A DNA stretch of 64,000 nt. Source: Marchantia polymorpha subsp. ruderalis. Lineage: Eukaryota > Streptophyta > Marchantiopsida > Marchantiales > Marchantiaceae. The stretch is from NCBI GenBank assembly GCA_037833965.1, contig AP031353.1, positions 28,646,501-28,710,500 of the forward strand, read 5' to 3'. The stretch's first letter is position 1, and every line of letters starts with the position of its first letter. Both the position numbers and the translations under genes were made by a program. The notes beneath the pieces are model-generated. The model did not search any database. It had not been told where the DNA came from and was given only the letters and a program-made list of their open reading frames with translations. Of this stretch, positions 48,205 through 60,900 are shown piece by piece.

Positions 48205-51200
48205 TCTTGAGCGATTCTGCTTCTCGATCGATTTACTTCTCCTCTGGCTCGGGGCACGTGTCCCTTATTATTTGGTCCTCGTCCGCTACTCCCCAGGCAT
48301 TGACAAATGGGCTCGGGATGTGTGGCACATGCCCCGCTATCGTGCTTACGGACAGCATACTCGGAAGATGCTTGCTGTCCGATTCTCCTTCGTTGTCCTG
48401 AGGACAGCGTCCCAGTTTCCTAGCCACGCTGATGATGTGCAGATGATCCGTGGCGGCTTCTGGACAGTGTTGCAGGTCAAGGGGCGGCCTCAATTACCTT
48501 CAATCGAGGACCAATTCATTTCGTAGTCAAGGCCATGTCAAGGGGGAATCATGAAGGAAGGGAAAATCCAAACTCATGACTCCTTTACCAAGTGCAGTTT
48601 TCCGCAGTACCATGGCGTCTTCCTTCATTTGTGCTTATCTCCCATTGAAGTTTGCTATTTGTTTGAAGACAAAGATCCGAATGTCAGGCCAATCAGATGT
48701 TTGTTGAGAATCCAATTCTTCGTTCGAGTGAGGCTTGGAACAAGTTTCGCAAGGAGCAAGTAGCAGTAGGAACTGAGATTCTAGCTATGACGCTAAATGG
48801 ACTAAATGCTCTGCACACAGTTTTTATTGAAGTGTGTTATCCGTTGCCTGTTTTTCATGGCGTGGAGTGATCTCGTCCATGATCCACTCATTCTCCACAC
48901 GTTCTAGACCCCATTAGACGCTTATAATTGAATCCGGCTAAATCTGTCACATTATGCAACAATATTACAACCCAGCTTAGCACGTACTTATAACGTTTGC
49001 AAAGATAATTGCATGGAAGACGCGAATTCTTGGACAACAAAACTCTTCGTCACTTCATTCGTCCATGAGCCTTTGCTGAGAGTACGCAACCATCGATAAA
49101 TAATGAAGCTCGTATTGGGTCTTGAAATCAGCTTTTTACCCGACCTTTGACATTTGACCTTTGGATTCAGGTCAGTGACCATGAAGCTGATAATACATGT
49201 CGTAGACCGTATTGAATACACCTCCTTCCTGCCGGATACTGTGTTTGACGGGACTCTGAGGAAACGACGGAGGGCAAAGTTGCAACTTTCTCCAAGTAGG
49301 ACTAGAATGCTGGTGACGGCATCTTTTCTATGGCATGAGATGTAAAAGAGAGAGAAGCTTTGTCCGCCATATCTGTTCATCCTTTTCTTGCCATTCAAGG
49401 ATATACTTCTGCATCAGAGCGATGGGGTTTACTACGATCCAAACGTTAGAAGATAGATCGGTAGACAACTTACGCGGCCTACGTGCGTCCATACGCACAA
49501 TGTATATCTCATGACGTCTCATTCGTCTCTCTGTCGTACGTTATTGCCATGAATCTCGTGTACCCGACCACAGGATCCAAAGTGGTCAAACATGTCCACC
49601 GGACCGTTCAGCTGCTAGCCTGTATCGTTGCAGATGCTCCTGGAGGCTCGCGAAAAGGAAACCGGATTGAACCTCTCTTCAACCTCGAGATTTTTTTAAA
49701 TTTTTTGTGTCGGCCTGTAGTCTTCGGTGACATAAGCAGCTAATATGGTAGAGCATCGGGGTTTCATTATGGCCCGAATGCCAACCTGTGGAGATGGTTT
49801 CGTACGTCACGTAAAGTTAAGAAACGTAGATAGGATCGAGGGTTAGTGGATCGGTTGATTATGTGCATCTGCCTGACGCAATGTCTACTTCTCCTAATCG
49901 GGAGGCTCAGCGTGACGGTCCGAGTGCCCAGCGCTGCTTCTTGTTTTTGGTGCCTGGATGCGAGATGACCTCGACGAAAAGTCCGGACATCAAAAGGACG
50001 GACACACACACAGAGGTTGGGATTTAGGACCTCGAGCTACGGTACAGATCGAGCAGGTCGCTGCAAGCTAGCTACGTACAATGAATTGCATGACGCATAA
50101 ATTGTGAAAGGCGGTGAGCAGCCTGTGGCTGGACCATGCACAACTGTTCGTCAACGTGGAGACTCTGAAGTCTACATCGGAACTGCTGAGCTGTGGATCC
50201 AACAAAAAGTCGGTAGAGAAGAAGTCCGGATTGAAAGAGCAGGGCGACAAGAATCAATCTGGAACGACTTGAAAGACAGCAGTGGCCAGGGTGGGCCGGG
50301 GGCAAGCATCATCACTCTCATATAATGCTTATGGCCTGGGAGGAGGCAGGTGCGCCTAACGTAGCTCAGTGAGAGCACGACAGCTTTTTGTTATTAAGTG
50401 CGTGGTCTCATGGCAGGCTTTAGAGTCTGTACTCACCCATTTGCATGTTCCCTTTGAGATCTCACTGCTGCTTTTGACCAAATTGGACCCACCAGTCGAA
50501 AGATTGTTGCAAAAAGCGGTGATGTGAAAAAAGGACCACTATTTCTGGTTAATTTGGCGTGTACTTTACCCTTTCACTTGCAGGTAACGCTCCTCGGATG
50601 ATGATGATGATGGTGCTACGAGTCAGTGTCAGCGGACACGAGCGTGCATGTTCGTGGCAGAATTGAGACATCTGCTGGATGCCGGATCGAGGATGTTAGA
50701 AAGCTCGTGACGACGTTTTCTTCTGCAACTCTCGGTGCACTTAACTTGACACAGACAAGGATTTTCTTATCTGTTCGTGTCAGACTTGCCACTCACTGTC
50801 ACGCAGGGATTCTTGCTCTGGTAAAATTCGGATTCTAGAACAGTGTTGCATGAGCTTTGTGGGTCGCGATTACGAAGTCAGCTCGAACATACTCTTTGGA
50901 GTGATCTCATCCCAGCTCCCAGGAGGAACACGCTGTGGACACCGGAGGCCATTGGCATGTTGCTCGACAATAGAGCAGGGAAGTGCACCCGCGTTTGTGG
51001 AGCTGATCGAGGTCGTGTACGATAGATACTCTTAGAGGTAGCAGCTGTACGCAGAGAAGAACTAGAGAAGCTCTGACAGCAGCAAAGTTGGCAATGGTAC
51101 CAGGTGGGATGAATTTCTTTCCAGAGTGTGGCTGGCTGGGTGTAGTGATGCCCGTGATCATGGTGTCTAGGTAGTTCTGATGGCCCATGCTTTTTGTTCA

Positions 51201-51911
51201 ATCTCTTTTATTTCCAGACATTTCAGGTTCCACCTTGCCTAGCTTCTGAGTCTACCTGCTGTCATACAAGTCTCTCTCCTCTATGTTCATTGCAGATGAA
51301 ATTCCAGTGTTCGGAAGGAAGATTGTACAAATTCTGACCATTATGTTCCAAGCCCACCGATTTGAGAATTAACAGCTCGGTGACATCATTTGAAAACTTT
51401 GCAAGAGTGCAGGGTAGTTGTTTCTCTTTAGTATAAGCTGCAGACCCAAATCAGTCACAGGCTAAATTGCGGTCATTGTCAGGATCTTCCTTGAATGAGC
51501 TCGATTGCCGATGGAGGGGCAACTGCCGAAGTCAAAAAAACTGAAAACAAGACCAGGTTTCCTAGAGTTGCTGCTAGATTAACGATCAAACCAGAGAGGA
51601 GGTTGTAGTGTTATAGGATCCTCTCTAGTCACAAATTGCATCTCCGATCTTGTCTCCTTGCTTACTCTGTGCTCACGATGGATCAGACCGAAGTCAGCCC
51701 CATAGTTCCACGTTCATGAACTTCTGAGTCGACTGGAGTTCGCTGCGAACAAATCTCTCACTTCTGCAATGAAATCCGTCTCGTTTGAGAGACAGTTGTG
51801 ATCAGAGTCCTTACCTCTAGTTCCTTCATAGTACGCGCTGTACTGCTTCGATTACGATCAAATACTGTATCGTCACATTCTCATGGTTCCGAATCTTTGT
51901 TCTTTGTGCAG
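48205..51911. other. Oxidoreductase 5' flank and unassigned region
   Basis: The first few hundred bases probably include the oxidoreductase promoter. A GAT triplet run lies near 50597-50612. Upstream exons of the zinc-finger gene should lie in the right part. One weak candidate is an open stretch 50843-51011, ending CGAG before GTCGTG in the phase needed by the next exon, but nothing in its translation confirms it. Confidence 0.4.
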
Positions 51912-52588
51912 AGGTTCGTGCCAGAGGCGATAGGCCAAGGGCTGCTAAAGCTGACGTAATCCAGGAGAGGTTTCTAGAATTCGAAGAGAAGGGGCCCAAC
52001 TTCAAACCTGTAATCATCCTGAAAACTGTACCGGATTCCGTTACACTCGAGCAGATCAGAAGACTATTCACTACATTTTGTAAGGAACGGGAGCCCTGGC
52101 TGAAGAGTATCGATGAAATTCAGTGGCTTCGGCACAAGTCGGGTGGTTACAGGAAGATGTTGCTCGCAGAAGTCTCTCCTCCTGACAGCGATCCTTCTCT
52201 CGCCCGACTGCCTCCCCGCATCAGCCTTCCAAAACTAGGCGAGATCATAGTCGGGTGCACTCGACACACTTGCGACATCTGCCACAAGAAGGGTCATCAC
52301 GCTTCAGTTCACGACCAGTTCACTGTAAAGAAAATCGATCCGAAGAGATCGCAACAGAATGCGGACGAGATGACGCCGAAAACTCCTGCGCTCAAGGCCA
52401 TTCTTCAGGATCCGTTGCTCAAGCTGCAAGACCATCCAGCCAAGAAGGAAGCTTGGAGGTGCGATATGTGCAAGAAAAGGGGGTTTGGTCATTTCACGGC
52501 TCTGAATCATATAAAGAGGACGACTTCGCATCAAACGCAATTACAAATCTTCAAACAAAACTCCAAGAGCCTGAAAGCTCCGACCTGA
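51912..52588 (+). CDS. Zinc-finger protein, 3' terminal exon (partial)
   Basis: An open stretch of about 224 codons follows a good acceptor (TTTGTGCAG) and needs a preceding exon ending in phase 1. No start codon lies in frame until Met at 52157, which falls inside coding-looking sequence. The translation begins VRARGDRPRAAKADVIQERF and continues with a charged helical part (EQIRRLFTTFCKEREPWLKS). A knuckle-like CDICHKKGHHASVH (Cys at 52271) follows, and near the end a C2H2-type finger WRCDMCKKRGFGHFTALNH with spacing C-x2-C-x12-H-x6-H. The family is not recognised. DNA or RNA binding is inferred from the fingers and basic C-terminus. The 5' exons could not be placed. Confidence 0.6.
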
Positions 52589-54369
52589 CCACGTTTGGTG
52601 TTCACATAAGCAGTAGATGCAGGGACGTATAGATGTTAGGACCAGCCATTACTGTCTAGTATTTTATGTCCAAATAAATGTGCAGTCAGTGACAGGACTG
52701 GATCCTATAGGACGTAAATCTTAGGAATCGATTTAGTAGTTAGATGAAATTCCTCAAACAGAGTAAAGAAGTACGAGTAGATTTTTTCAACAGATTGAAA
52801 GAAGCTCGAAAGGCAGTATCCTTATGTAATTTAGCAGAATAGATTGCAACTCGGCCATGTTGTATCAAGATCAATTTGTACACATATTCAGGTCTTGGAC
52901 TAAGCACCTTGGCTTGGAATTCTTTCAGTGGTAGCATAATGCTGCGAATGCTGCTACTGGAGAAGATTATATGGAAGGAAATGGTGCACCCGATTGGCAT
53001 CATTACGCTTGCTTTGTACAGAAACATGAGTCTGAACCTTCCTGACAGTGGCTTGCCGTGAATGACACGTTATTCAAGAAGATAGAGGCAAGCATTACAT
53101 TCAGGTATATAAGAATCAGACGATGAAGATAATCTGACAGGTGCATCTCTCCCTTACTGCTACTTTCACTGTGCATGATAGTAGTAAGATGGTCGTTGCT
53201 TCCTTGTGAGATGTCATAAGTTTGATTATCTCCGAATATGCCTGCGGAGGATAGTTGTGCGGTTTGCTTTAAGCTCAGTGCTTTCTAAGAGACGGCGAAA
53301 GGGCGTACTGAGTGACAAAAAGAACGTGGGGCAAAGAGGGAGTGCTTCACAGACAGAAACTGAGGATAATTTTCATGACGGTGAAAAGATTCCATACCTC
53401 TTGCATAGTCACCATCCATACCTCTTTTTCTCTTGTATCTGTTGGTAAACTTGGTTCGTAGAAACGAAAGCATGGTTCTCTAAATTTGTCCATGCTGCTC
53501 GAGCTCTGGCTGAACCACTTTCTGCATGTACGGATATCACGTACTTTGGCAGCTGCATTCAAAAAAGAACTAATATTTGTGGCTCGCACGGGACTTTATT
53601 CACCGGATTGGAAACAATGGTGACCGTGTTTTCTTGGAAAGATTAAAATTCTGGTTTTCGAGAGTCTATTTAAGGAAACAGTAGATCCAACAAGATGATT
53701 CTTCTGTACGGTGTGTAAGAGCATATTCACACCAGAGTAGATTCGCATGTACAAAGCTTGCACATTCCTCTGTCTGATAATAATTCTCAACTAACACAAA
53801 GGTGGATACAGGACTAGGCAGGTTTCCACATTTGTGTATTGACAGACAGTAGTGAGTTAAAACAAGGTATCATTTCTCAGCAATATTCGAGTTAAGTCTG
53901 TTGGACAAAAAATGGTACACAGAGGTTTAATAGTTCGATGATGGTAACTGCGTATTCAAAAGGTCAAGGAAGAAGTTCGTCATTAAACCAAAATTGAGTT
54001 TCTCGGATGAATGGGAAGTATGTGAAGTTTACAATAACCTTTCTGAGTTCTGTGATTTCCTGTGAATGTCCATATATTATTATCGATGACCGAGAGGTTG
54101 TATCTTACTGCTCACGCATGAGCTCGTGGGAGAAATCTAAATTGCCCCTTTCTTGGGACCCACAGCGCAATTGCTTGCTTCAGTTGTGGAGGCACTGAGA
54201 CTTGACACCATGCTGATTAATGTAAGTTCTCCAAAGAAATGCCAATCAAAACTTCCTGGACGCAGCCGACATCCCGTACAACAAAATACCAGCCGTTAAA
54301 TCTATGTTCGCAAAGTTCTTCACAGCAAGTACGTTGCCTCGTAGATTCCCGGCAAGATAGAGGAAATCT
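52589..54369. other. Convergent 3' flanks, no gene recognised
   Basis: Lies between the zinc-finger gene and the minus-strand TPR gene. Frames of 60-95 codons on both strands lack motifs. No RNA gene was seen. Confidence 0.55.
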
Positions 54370-56474
54370 CTACTTGTAGTCTATAGCCAAAAATTTGCTG
54401 AAAGCCTCCACGACTGCTGGAGGCCACTGAAGTTCTCTACTAACCCAGCTGCAACGATCAGAGCAAAAGTCAGTACTTTGCCAGATGAGACGTGAATTAT
54501 TGGCATGTGACAAAGCGACAAAAGGAACTTTTTGTTAGAGAAGTGTTTTAGCATGAGTGAACATTTCAATATTTTGTGGGAGATTCTTAGAAAGAGTTGA
54601 TGATCTCTTTGAAAGACCTTCTAAGGAAGAATAAACACACACCTTAAATCTTTAAATAGAGGCTCACGATTAGTTGCTTCGGAAAATTGTTCCTCAGCAC
54701 CACTGCGTGATCCCGCACTCCATAAAACAGCTGCCAGAGCAGCATGTGCCTCTGCATAATTGGAATATTTTCTAACCAGTCCTTGTAGCAGCTTCTTCGA
54801 CTCCTCACTTCTTCCCACCTGAAAGGCGATAGAAGTATCCACGAAAGCAGACCACACGTGTTAACAACGTGGTAATAATGGGTTTTTTTGGGTCTAGCTT
54901 CGCTCTTCCTTCGTGCGCAAACCTGGCCATATAACTCTATTTTAACTGCCTCGTTAACAATGCTTACATATCTTGATCTCGAATCAGTTAATGTCTTCAC
55001 TCGTAGCTCCATTATACAAAAACAAAGGAAACGACGGCTGGCTTGTTCGAAGGAGTGGACAAGGATGGCAACGAAATGAAGGCAGGCAGTAGAGAACAGA
55101 AAAGTGAGAGAATGGTGAAGTAAGTAAGAAACGGATGCAAATACCTGGAAAAGCACTAGAGCCTGTTTGAAACGATAACCAGCAATGCCAGGCGCTAGAA
55201 GTGAAGCTCTTTCGTATGAACGCAACGCATTGTCGTAATCTTTGACGCGTACTTCCACGTTTCCTAGATTGTACCAAGCTGCGAATTCCTGTGAAAAATG
55301 CGTAGGATGTGAGAGGCTTATCAACAAAATAAAGCTCGATGAGTATAATCAGTATCTGAAAGTTGACAAACAAAATTACCACTGGCATGTACAAACACTT
55401 GTGTAAAGTTCCGGAATTATAATACATAAAATTTTATCTGCAGAATAAATGAAGCATAGTTCGGAAATGGCGGGTAGAAACACCTCAGGATCATTTTCAA
55501 TAGCAGTTTTGCAGTCAGCGATCGCCTCGTCGAAACGGCCCATGGCCTGAAATTGCAGCAACAGAAGCAATGTCAATGTCGAGGGCTAGGCTTTCGAAAG
55601 TAATGGGGTACGAACAGCAAAAGAAGTTTGTAGTTCAGCAGTCGGGCACTGAGAGCGATGAGAAATGCACGCCTTTTCGGAAGACCAAGCTAAATTCGAC
55701 GAGAACTAGTGAAGGAAGTGTGCATACTTCGTAAGAGATCGCACGATTTAAAAATGGCACTGGAGCTTCTGGGGCTAATTCAATGGCCTTCGTAAAATCT
55801 TCGGCGGCGAGCTCAAACTTTCCCAGAGAAACCCTAACACTTCCTCGATTTGACCACACACTTGCGCTATTGGGTTCTTCTTTGATCAGCTCGGAGAATA
55901 AATTTTCAGCATTTTCCAAGTCCCCAGCGACTGCGGCCCTTAAAGCATCCTGGAGCTTTTGGTCGTCGACGTCACTCAATTTGACTCGCTTTTGTACAGA
56001 TGCCTCGGCAGCCTCACTCCTTCCGAAGTAATTAATAATCCCCACAACAGCTGACGAAGTACTGAGTAGCATACTCCGACGGCTTTCCAGTTCGGACGTT
56101 TCACCTTCCAGCTTCCTGCTCTCGGCGTCGAATCCATTCGACTTCCAACTTCTCCTGAATCTCAACTCCCCATCATGCAGAACCACTCGGCTCTGTTTCA
56201 GCTCGATTCTCTTGCTCTGATGGTACTGAGGCAGCCGCGCTTCATTCCGGATTCCATTCAACCGGGGCTTGAATCCCTCCGTAGATCTCGAAGAAGAAGG
56301 AGGAGCATTGGAGGTACTGCACAGCCTCCCCCCTGTTCTACTGGCAGAGCAGACATTCGACAAGTGCCTGGAAGAGGCCACCTGCACTGCCCCATTGCCC
56401 ACTTGACATCCCAGATCCGCAGCGCTTCGCAATGCAGGCGTCCAAAGGGGACAGGACTGCGCACAGGAAATCAT
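54370..56474 (-). CDS. Plastid TPR protein, predicted thylakoid lumen (402 aa)
   Basis: Five exons in transcript order: 56474-55728, 55546-55484, 55288-55145, 54818-54643, 54448-54370. All are GT-AG and join in frame. Residues 1 to about 125 are Ser- and Arg-rich, as in a stroma-targeting peptide. Then ESRRSMLLSTSSAVVGIIN (twin Arg at 132-133 followed by a hydrophobic stretch) and the AEA at 155-157 form a typical Tat lumen-targeting signal. From about residue 170 six TPR units follow, for example GDLENAENLFSELIKEEPNS, GRFDEAIADCKTAIENDPE and DYDNALRSYERASLLAPG. The C-terminus reads LQWPPAVVEAFSKFLAIDYK, a tail seen in plant chloroplast TPR proteins. TPRs are protein-binding scaffolds; in the thylakoid such proteins often assist photosystem assembly, but the partner is unknown. 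Confidence 0.88.
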
Positions 56475-57861
56475 CAGAGCAGCTTCGCGTCAGGAATGGC
56501 TGGACACGAAGCACAGCTCGCTCGCAGGCTCCTGCCAAATCCCTGTGAGCGATTTTCAAGCGGCGCGGACATTCATGGCATAATGCACACAAGCTTGGGA
56601 GACGCGGACCGATGAATTTGAAATCCGCCCAGCTCAAAAGGCCGCCTTCGCTGATCCGAATTCAGCTCCTCCAGCTCGAACGCTTGCCGCTGTAGCAACA
56701 ACTGGCCGACGCGATCCCTCGCAATGCAGGCCTTTGCTCCAAGTGGACAGCGTCGAACATTCTCCCCTTCAGCAGCAGCAGCAGCTGAAGATGGAGCGAA
56801 GGCCTAAATTTAGATCGCCTCAGGAGGGGAGGCCAGGGCAGGGCCGGGGAGGGGAAGCTGTGGAGTCCATGCACGATAGGCAACGAGAAAGATTGCATGA
56901 ACAAAAGTCACTATCTTCACAATGATTGCTTGCGCATGTGTCACCTTATCCAAACTGTCCGTCGTAGCCATCTTACCCTCTCGCCTCTGCCATCGCGCGG
57001 ACAGTAAAATTCTTCCTTCTCGCTGGAGAATTGGCCATGAGACTCCACCACCACCTGCTTCCCCGCATCCCTCCGCCTCGTCGGCAAATCTGGACCCAGA
57101 GCGACCGCGCCACTTCCGTCTTACACGTCGACGTACTCTCGTTCCTGATCGTGGGATTTACGTTCATGTTCATGTCCGCACCACAACTTCTGCGCCCGCC
57201 GGCGGCTATTACCCCCGGACTACGAAGATGTCATCGATCTCGAAGACTACGGCGAACTCGCACGTGTGAATGTGAGTTCGGCGTCTTTTCGGGCTGTTTT
57301 CGTTAGAAATTTCCGGAATTTGCTTTTGTATTTATTTATTTTTGTTCCCGCGCAGCAAATAGAGGCAACGCTGTCGCACCGAGTTTTGGGAAGCTTACAC
57401 CGGAGGCCGTACGCTTCGGCGTCGAGCAATGTCCCATCCTGTCTCGTGAATGCAACACTTGTTCATCTTTGGGTTTCTCTTTTGGTCGTCTTGTCCTTCC
57501 TCCTCTTTTCGTATTTATCAAGGATCAAAAAATGATCGATTTTTAAAATCTTAATGTCGAGTAATGTCGAGTGATTTTGGATTAATTGAAATGGGTGTAT
57601 ATCGCAAATCTTAACCTTTAGACAAGGCTGTTATAACAAGAGATGGGAACTCTCTTACGGGCCTGAAAAGGAAAAACATTGAAGATTTAAAATTAATATT
57701 AGAGCCCAAGAGAAATAATATCTGGTCCAAGACAAGCCTTAAACCTTGTATCTTAGTTAGGGAAATGTGAAGACGTTGAGACTATTGCTGATAGTGTTAT
57801 TGAAGTGGGAGAAATGTTTTTACAAGAATAACTTATTATAACTTAAACTTAGCCGCAACGA
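56475..57861. other. TPR gene 5' flank and small unassigned region
   Basis: GC-rich at the left, with overlapping frames on both strands that look like artefacts. A short acidic coding-like stretch at 57219-57272 (DYEDVIDLEDYGELARVN) runs into a good donor (GTGAGT), but no start codon lies in its frame. From about 57540 the sequence becomes AT-rich up to the tRNA. Confidence 0.45.
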
Positions 57862-57935
57862 GCTGGATTAGCTCAGTTGGTTAGAGCGTGCGGCTGTTAA
57901 CCGCAAGGTCGGAGGTTCGACCCCTCCATCTAGCG
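57862..57935 (+). tRNA. tRNA-Asn (GTT)
   Basis: A 74-base cloverleaf. The acceptor stem GCTGGAT pairs with ATCTAGC (one G-U) before discriminator G. The A box TAGCTCAGTTGG and B box GGTTCGACCCC are canonical. The anticodon loop CTGTTAA carries GTT at 57896-57898 on a CGGCT-type stem. The sequence closely follows the plant nuclear tRNA-Asn. No CCA is encoded and there is no intron. It decodes AAC and AAU. A CAA-type motif lies a few bases upstream and a T run downstream. Confidence 0.96.
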
Positions 57936-57938
57936 TCA

Positions 57939-57942
57939 TTTT
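57939..57942 (+). terminator. Pol III T-run terminator of tRNA-Asn
   Basis: TTTT begins 4 bases after the end of the tRNA, the minimal RNA polymerase III stop. Confidence 0.7.
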
Positions 57943-60900
57943 GGCTCAGCGTTGATCGGCTGTTAATCTGCTGTGAGGCCTCCCTCCGCTGGGGGCCAGG
58001 TGGTGGATCCGACTCGGACCTGGACTGGATCTCGGCGTGGTTTCAGCGTTTTGATTGGTCGGGGCACCCCTCCTCACAAGAACGCCGCGATTTATATTAA
58101 GAAAACTTGTAGAATTAACAATCTTGTAGAATGACCTTGAGCAACCGGGCTGAAAACAAATTGCAGGTATATTTTTAAATGCAGGATCGTGCCTGAATAT
58201 TTGTCAACTTATGGTTCAAATTGACAATATTGAAATTTATAACCAACTATATAACTTGAAATCCTGATAATCCTCATGTCATACTTGTCGAGTATTCGTT
58301 TACTTCTTTTGTTATCTACTCATACTTGTGTCTTGTCGTTACAAAATATAAAATATTGACATTTCAAAATCAAACCCAAAAAAAATTCATTCATTTGATT
58401 GATAAACGTAGGTTCAGTACTCTAAAACATGAATCACAATTTTTTTTTACTAAGGCATTAGTTTTGTACATTTGAAAATGCAATCATAAGTTAATATTTT
58501 TTGGATTTGAAGAAAAATCTTTTGGATCAATAAAAATAAATTTTTTATTTTTATTTTTATATATATTATACATTTTCATGGTTCTTAAAATAATTAGATT
58601 TTGAATTATTAATGATATGATATCAAAGGCTAGTAATTTACAAAATACGCCATTATTGATAATGTTAATTAGAAGAAATCACCTAGATCAGAACTGATTT
58701 ATAAAAAAAATCATCTTAAAACATAATATCAAATGGTAAAAAATGTGACGGATGTGAAATGCAAAATACATTATTGAGTTCTATCATGTATAAAGTATGA
58801 CATCAATTTCGTTAAATTAAATATAAAATATAATTGTTTTATAAGATTCCCGAACTATGATGCATCCAATCGATAAAAGACAACATTGTTGAACAGACTT
58901 TTTCAGTTCTCTAATATCTAAGAAAGTCAAAACACTTTAAACACGAATTTACAAATTTTCATCCTTATCATTGACCTAAATGTATACATACATATGTAAA
59001 ATATAATAATGTAGAGCCATGGGAATAAAAAAATAAATTTAATTATGATTATTTGGAAATATAATCCATATAAATAAATAAATAAATTATTTATTTATTT
59101 AGAGCTTTTTTCATATAAAATATAATCTATACCTAATTTAACCTTATACAAAAAAAAATAAAAAATTGTAAAAACATTCAAACATTTCAACTTTTAAACT
59201 TTGTAGATTACTTTTACTTTTACTTTGTGAATTTTATCATATATCTGACAATACTCATGAAATGAACTAGCATTACATGAATAAATAAATTATACTTTGG
59301 AGATATCATGTTAAGTTATTGATATTTAAAATTACGAATATTTAATTATATTGAGAAATATATGATTATAAAAAATATTTATAATTATCATTGTTTTGAA
59401 CAAAAATATTGCAAAGAAACAATCTGATATGTAATTATGCTCATCCATCTGATATACTTTTAATTGAGAATGGTTGTGTTCAAATATGTTCATCCAGTTT
59501 TTTATAGCTTTGGATTGGAAAGGCTGTTTTCAATTACTAGAAGCACATTAGATTTTTATTTAAGTCAGATTTCAATTAAAAACAATTGACATATATGATG
59601 AATGCAACTATATTTTTGCAAAATTCGAACAAAGGGATTACATTATGTGAGATTGAAACACTGAATTTATACATGTAATACTTATATTAAGTACTAAACA
59701 TTATAGTAATTAGGATTCTAGTATTATACTAAAACGAAATTAAAATATCATTGTTTAGAAGTTTTTAAGCTATGGTTTAGTTTCTACCATAGCTTAAAAA
59801 TATTTTTAATATATTATTTTTTTTAAATAAAATTTCCCTCCTTTTATATTTTTTCATGCATCAAATTTTTATACTTTATTTCGAAAATTAAAATTAAAAC
59901 TCAAAAAAATCTGAACATTTAAACTCATCTCATTGTAATGGCTATCAAATCAATCAATTAATAATCAAGTTCCAATCAGATACTTGGATCAAACATTAAG
60001 ATTCTTTCACACAAATGATTTCATCTGTTTTATTCATATGATAATTTGCTATGCAATTTCAATGGATGGATGTGTTATTTTTGTTTCTTTGTAGTTTAGA
60101 AGAATCAACTATCTTCACTATCGATGAAACCACCTAAAATTTTTATCTTTCACTAAGCAAATGTATACATTAGGTATTAGGTAATGATCATCTATGACAA
60201 TTCGTTTCATTTCACACATGTGATATTCATTTAACAAATAATTGAATCTAGTTTTAGTAAAATCAAATTCAATTAAATCTTAAACATATTAAAAAAGTAA
60301 TTTTTAGTGACTTAATTAATTGAAATCACAATCAATATATATTTGTTTTTTTTTGCAATTAATTCGAAATTTAATTAACTATAATATTAAAAAACTTAAA
60401 TATAATATTATGTCAAAATTATTAAATTTTTTTATAATAATAATAAATTCAATTAAATTGAAATATATTATTATTTAATTTCAAAATCATTTCTAATCAT
60501 AAATTTATACAAAAAAAAGGTTAGCATCATTCAATTGTAGTAAAATTCAAAATGTAGATTTGATTTTATACAAAAATTTTGTGTGTATTGAATATATATC
60601 TTTTGATCTTGAGATTATGATAGATTTTAGTGTAATGTTTCCAATTTCCAGCCCATAAATAGGCAACTTTTCAGTGAGATCAACATATAAGTTTGCTGAC
60701 GTATTGGTAGAATTATAACAATTTTTTTTAACAATTATTGTGATGTTGAAAATCATAGATGTTGTTTTTTATTTGTGCAGAATCTTCAAACAAGATTTGT
60801 CAAACTCAACAATGAGCTTGAATCTTATGCACACTTCCATATCTTGAATAAAGTGCATCACTTGAGTATTCAAAACTCAATTTATAAACATTTATATAGA

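Noticed and set aside
47536-48526. Plus-strand frames of 118 and 187 codons over the oxidoreductase gene
   Set aside because: Most of their length is antisense to the well-supported FAD oxidoreductase and its upstream region, with no motifs.
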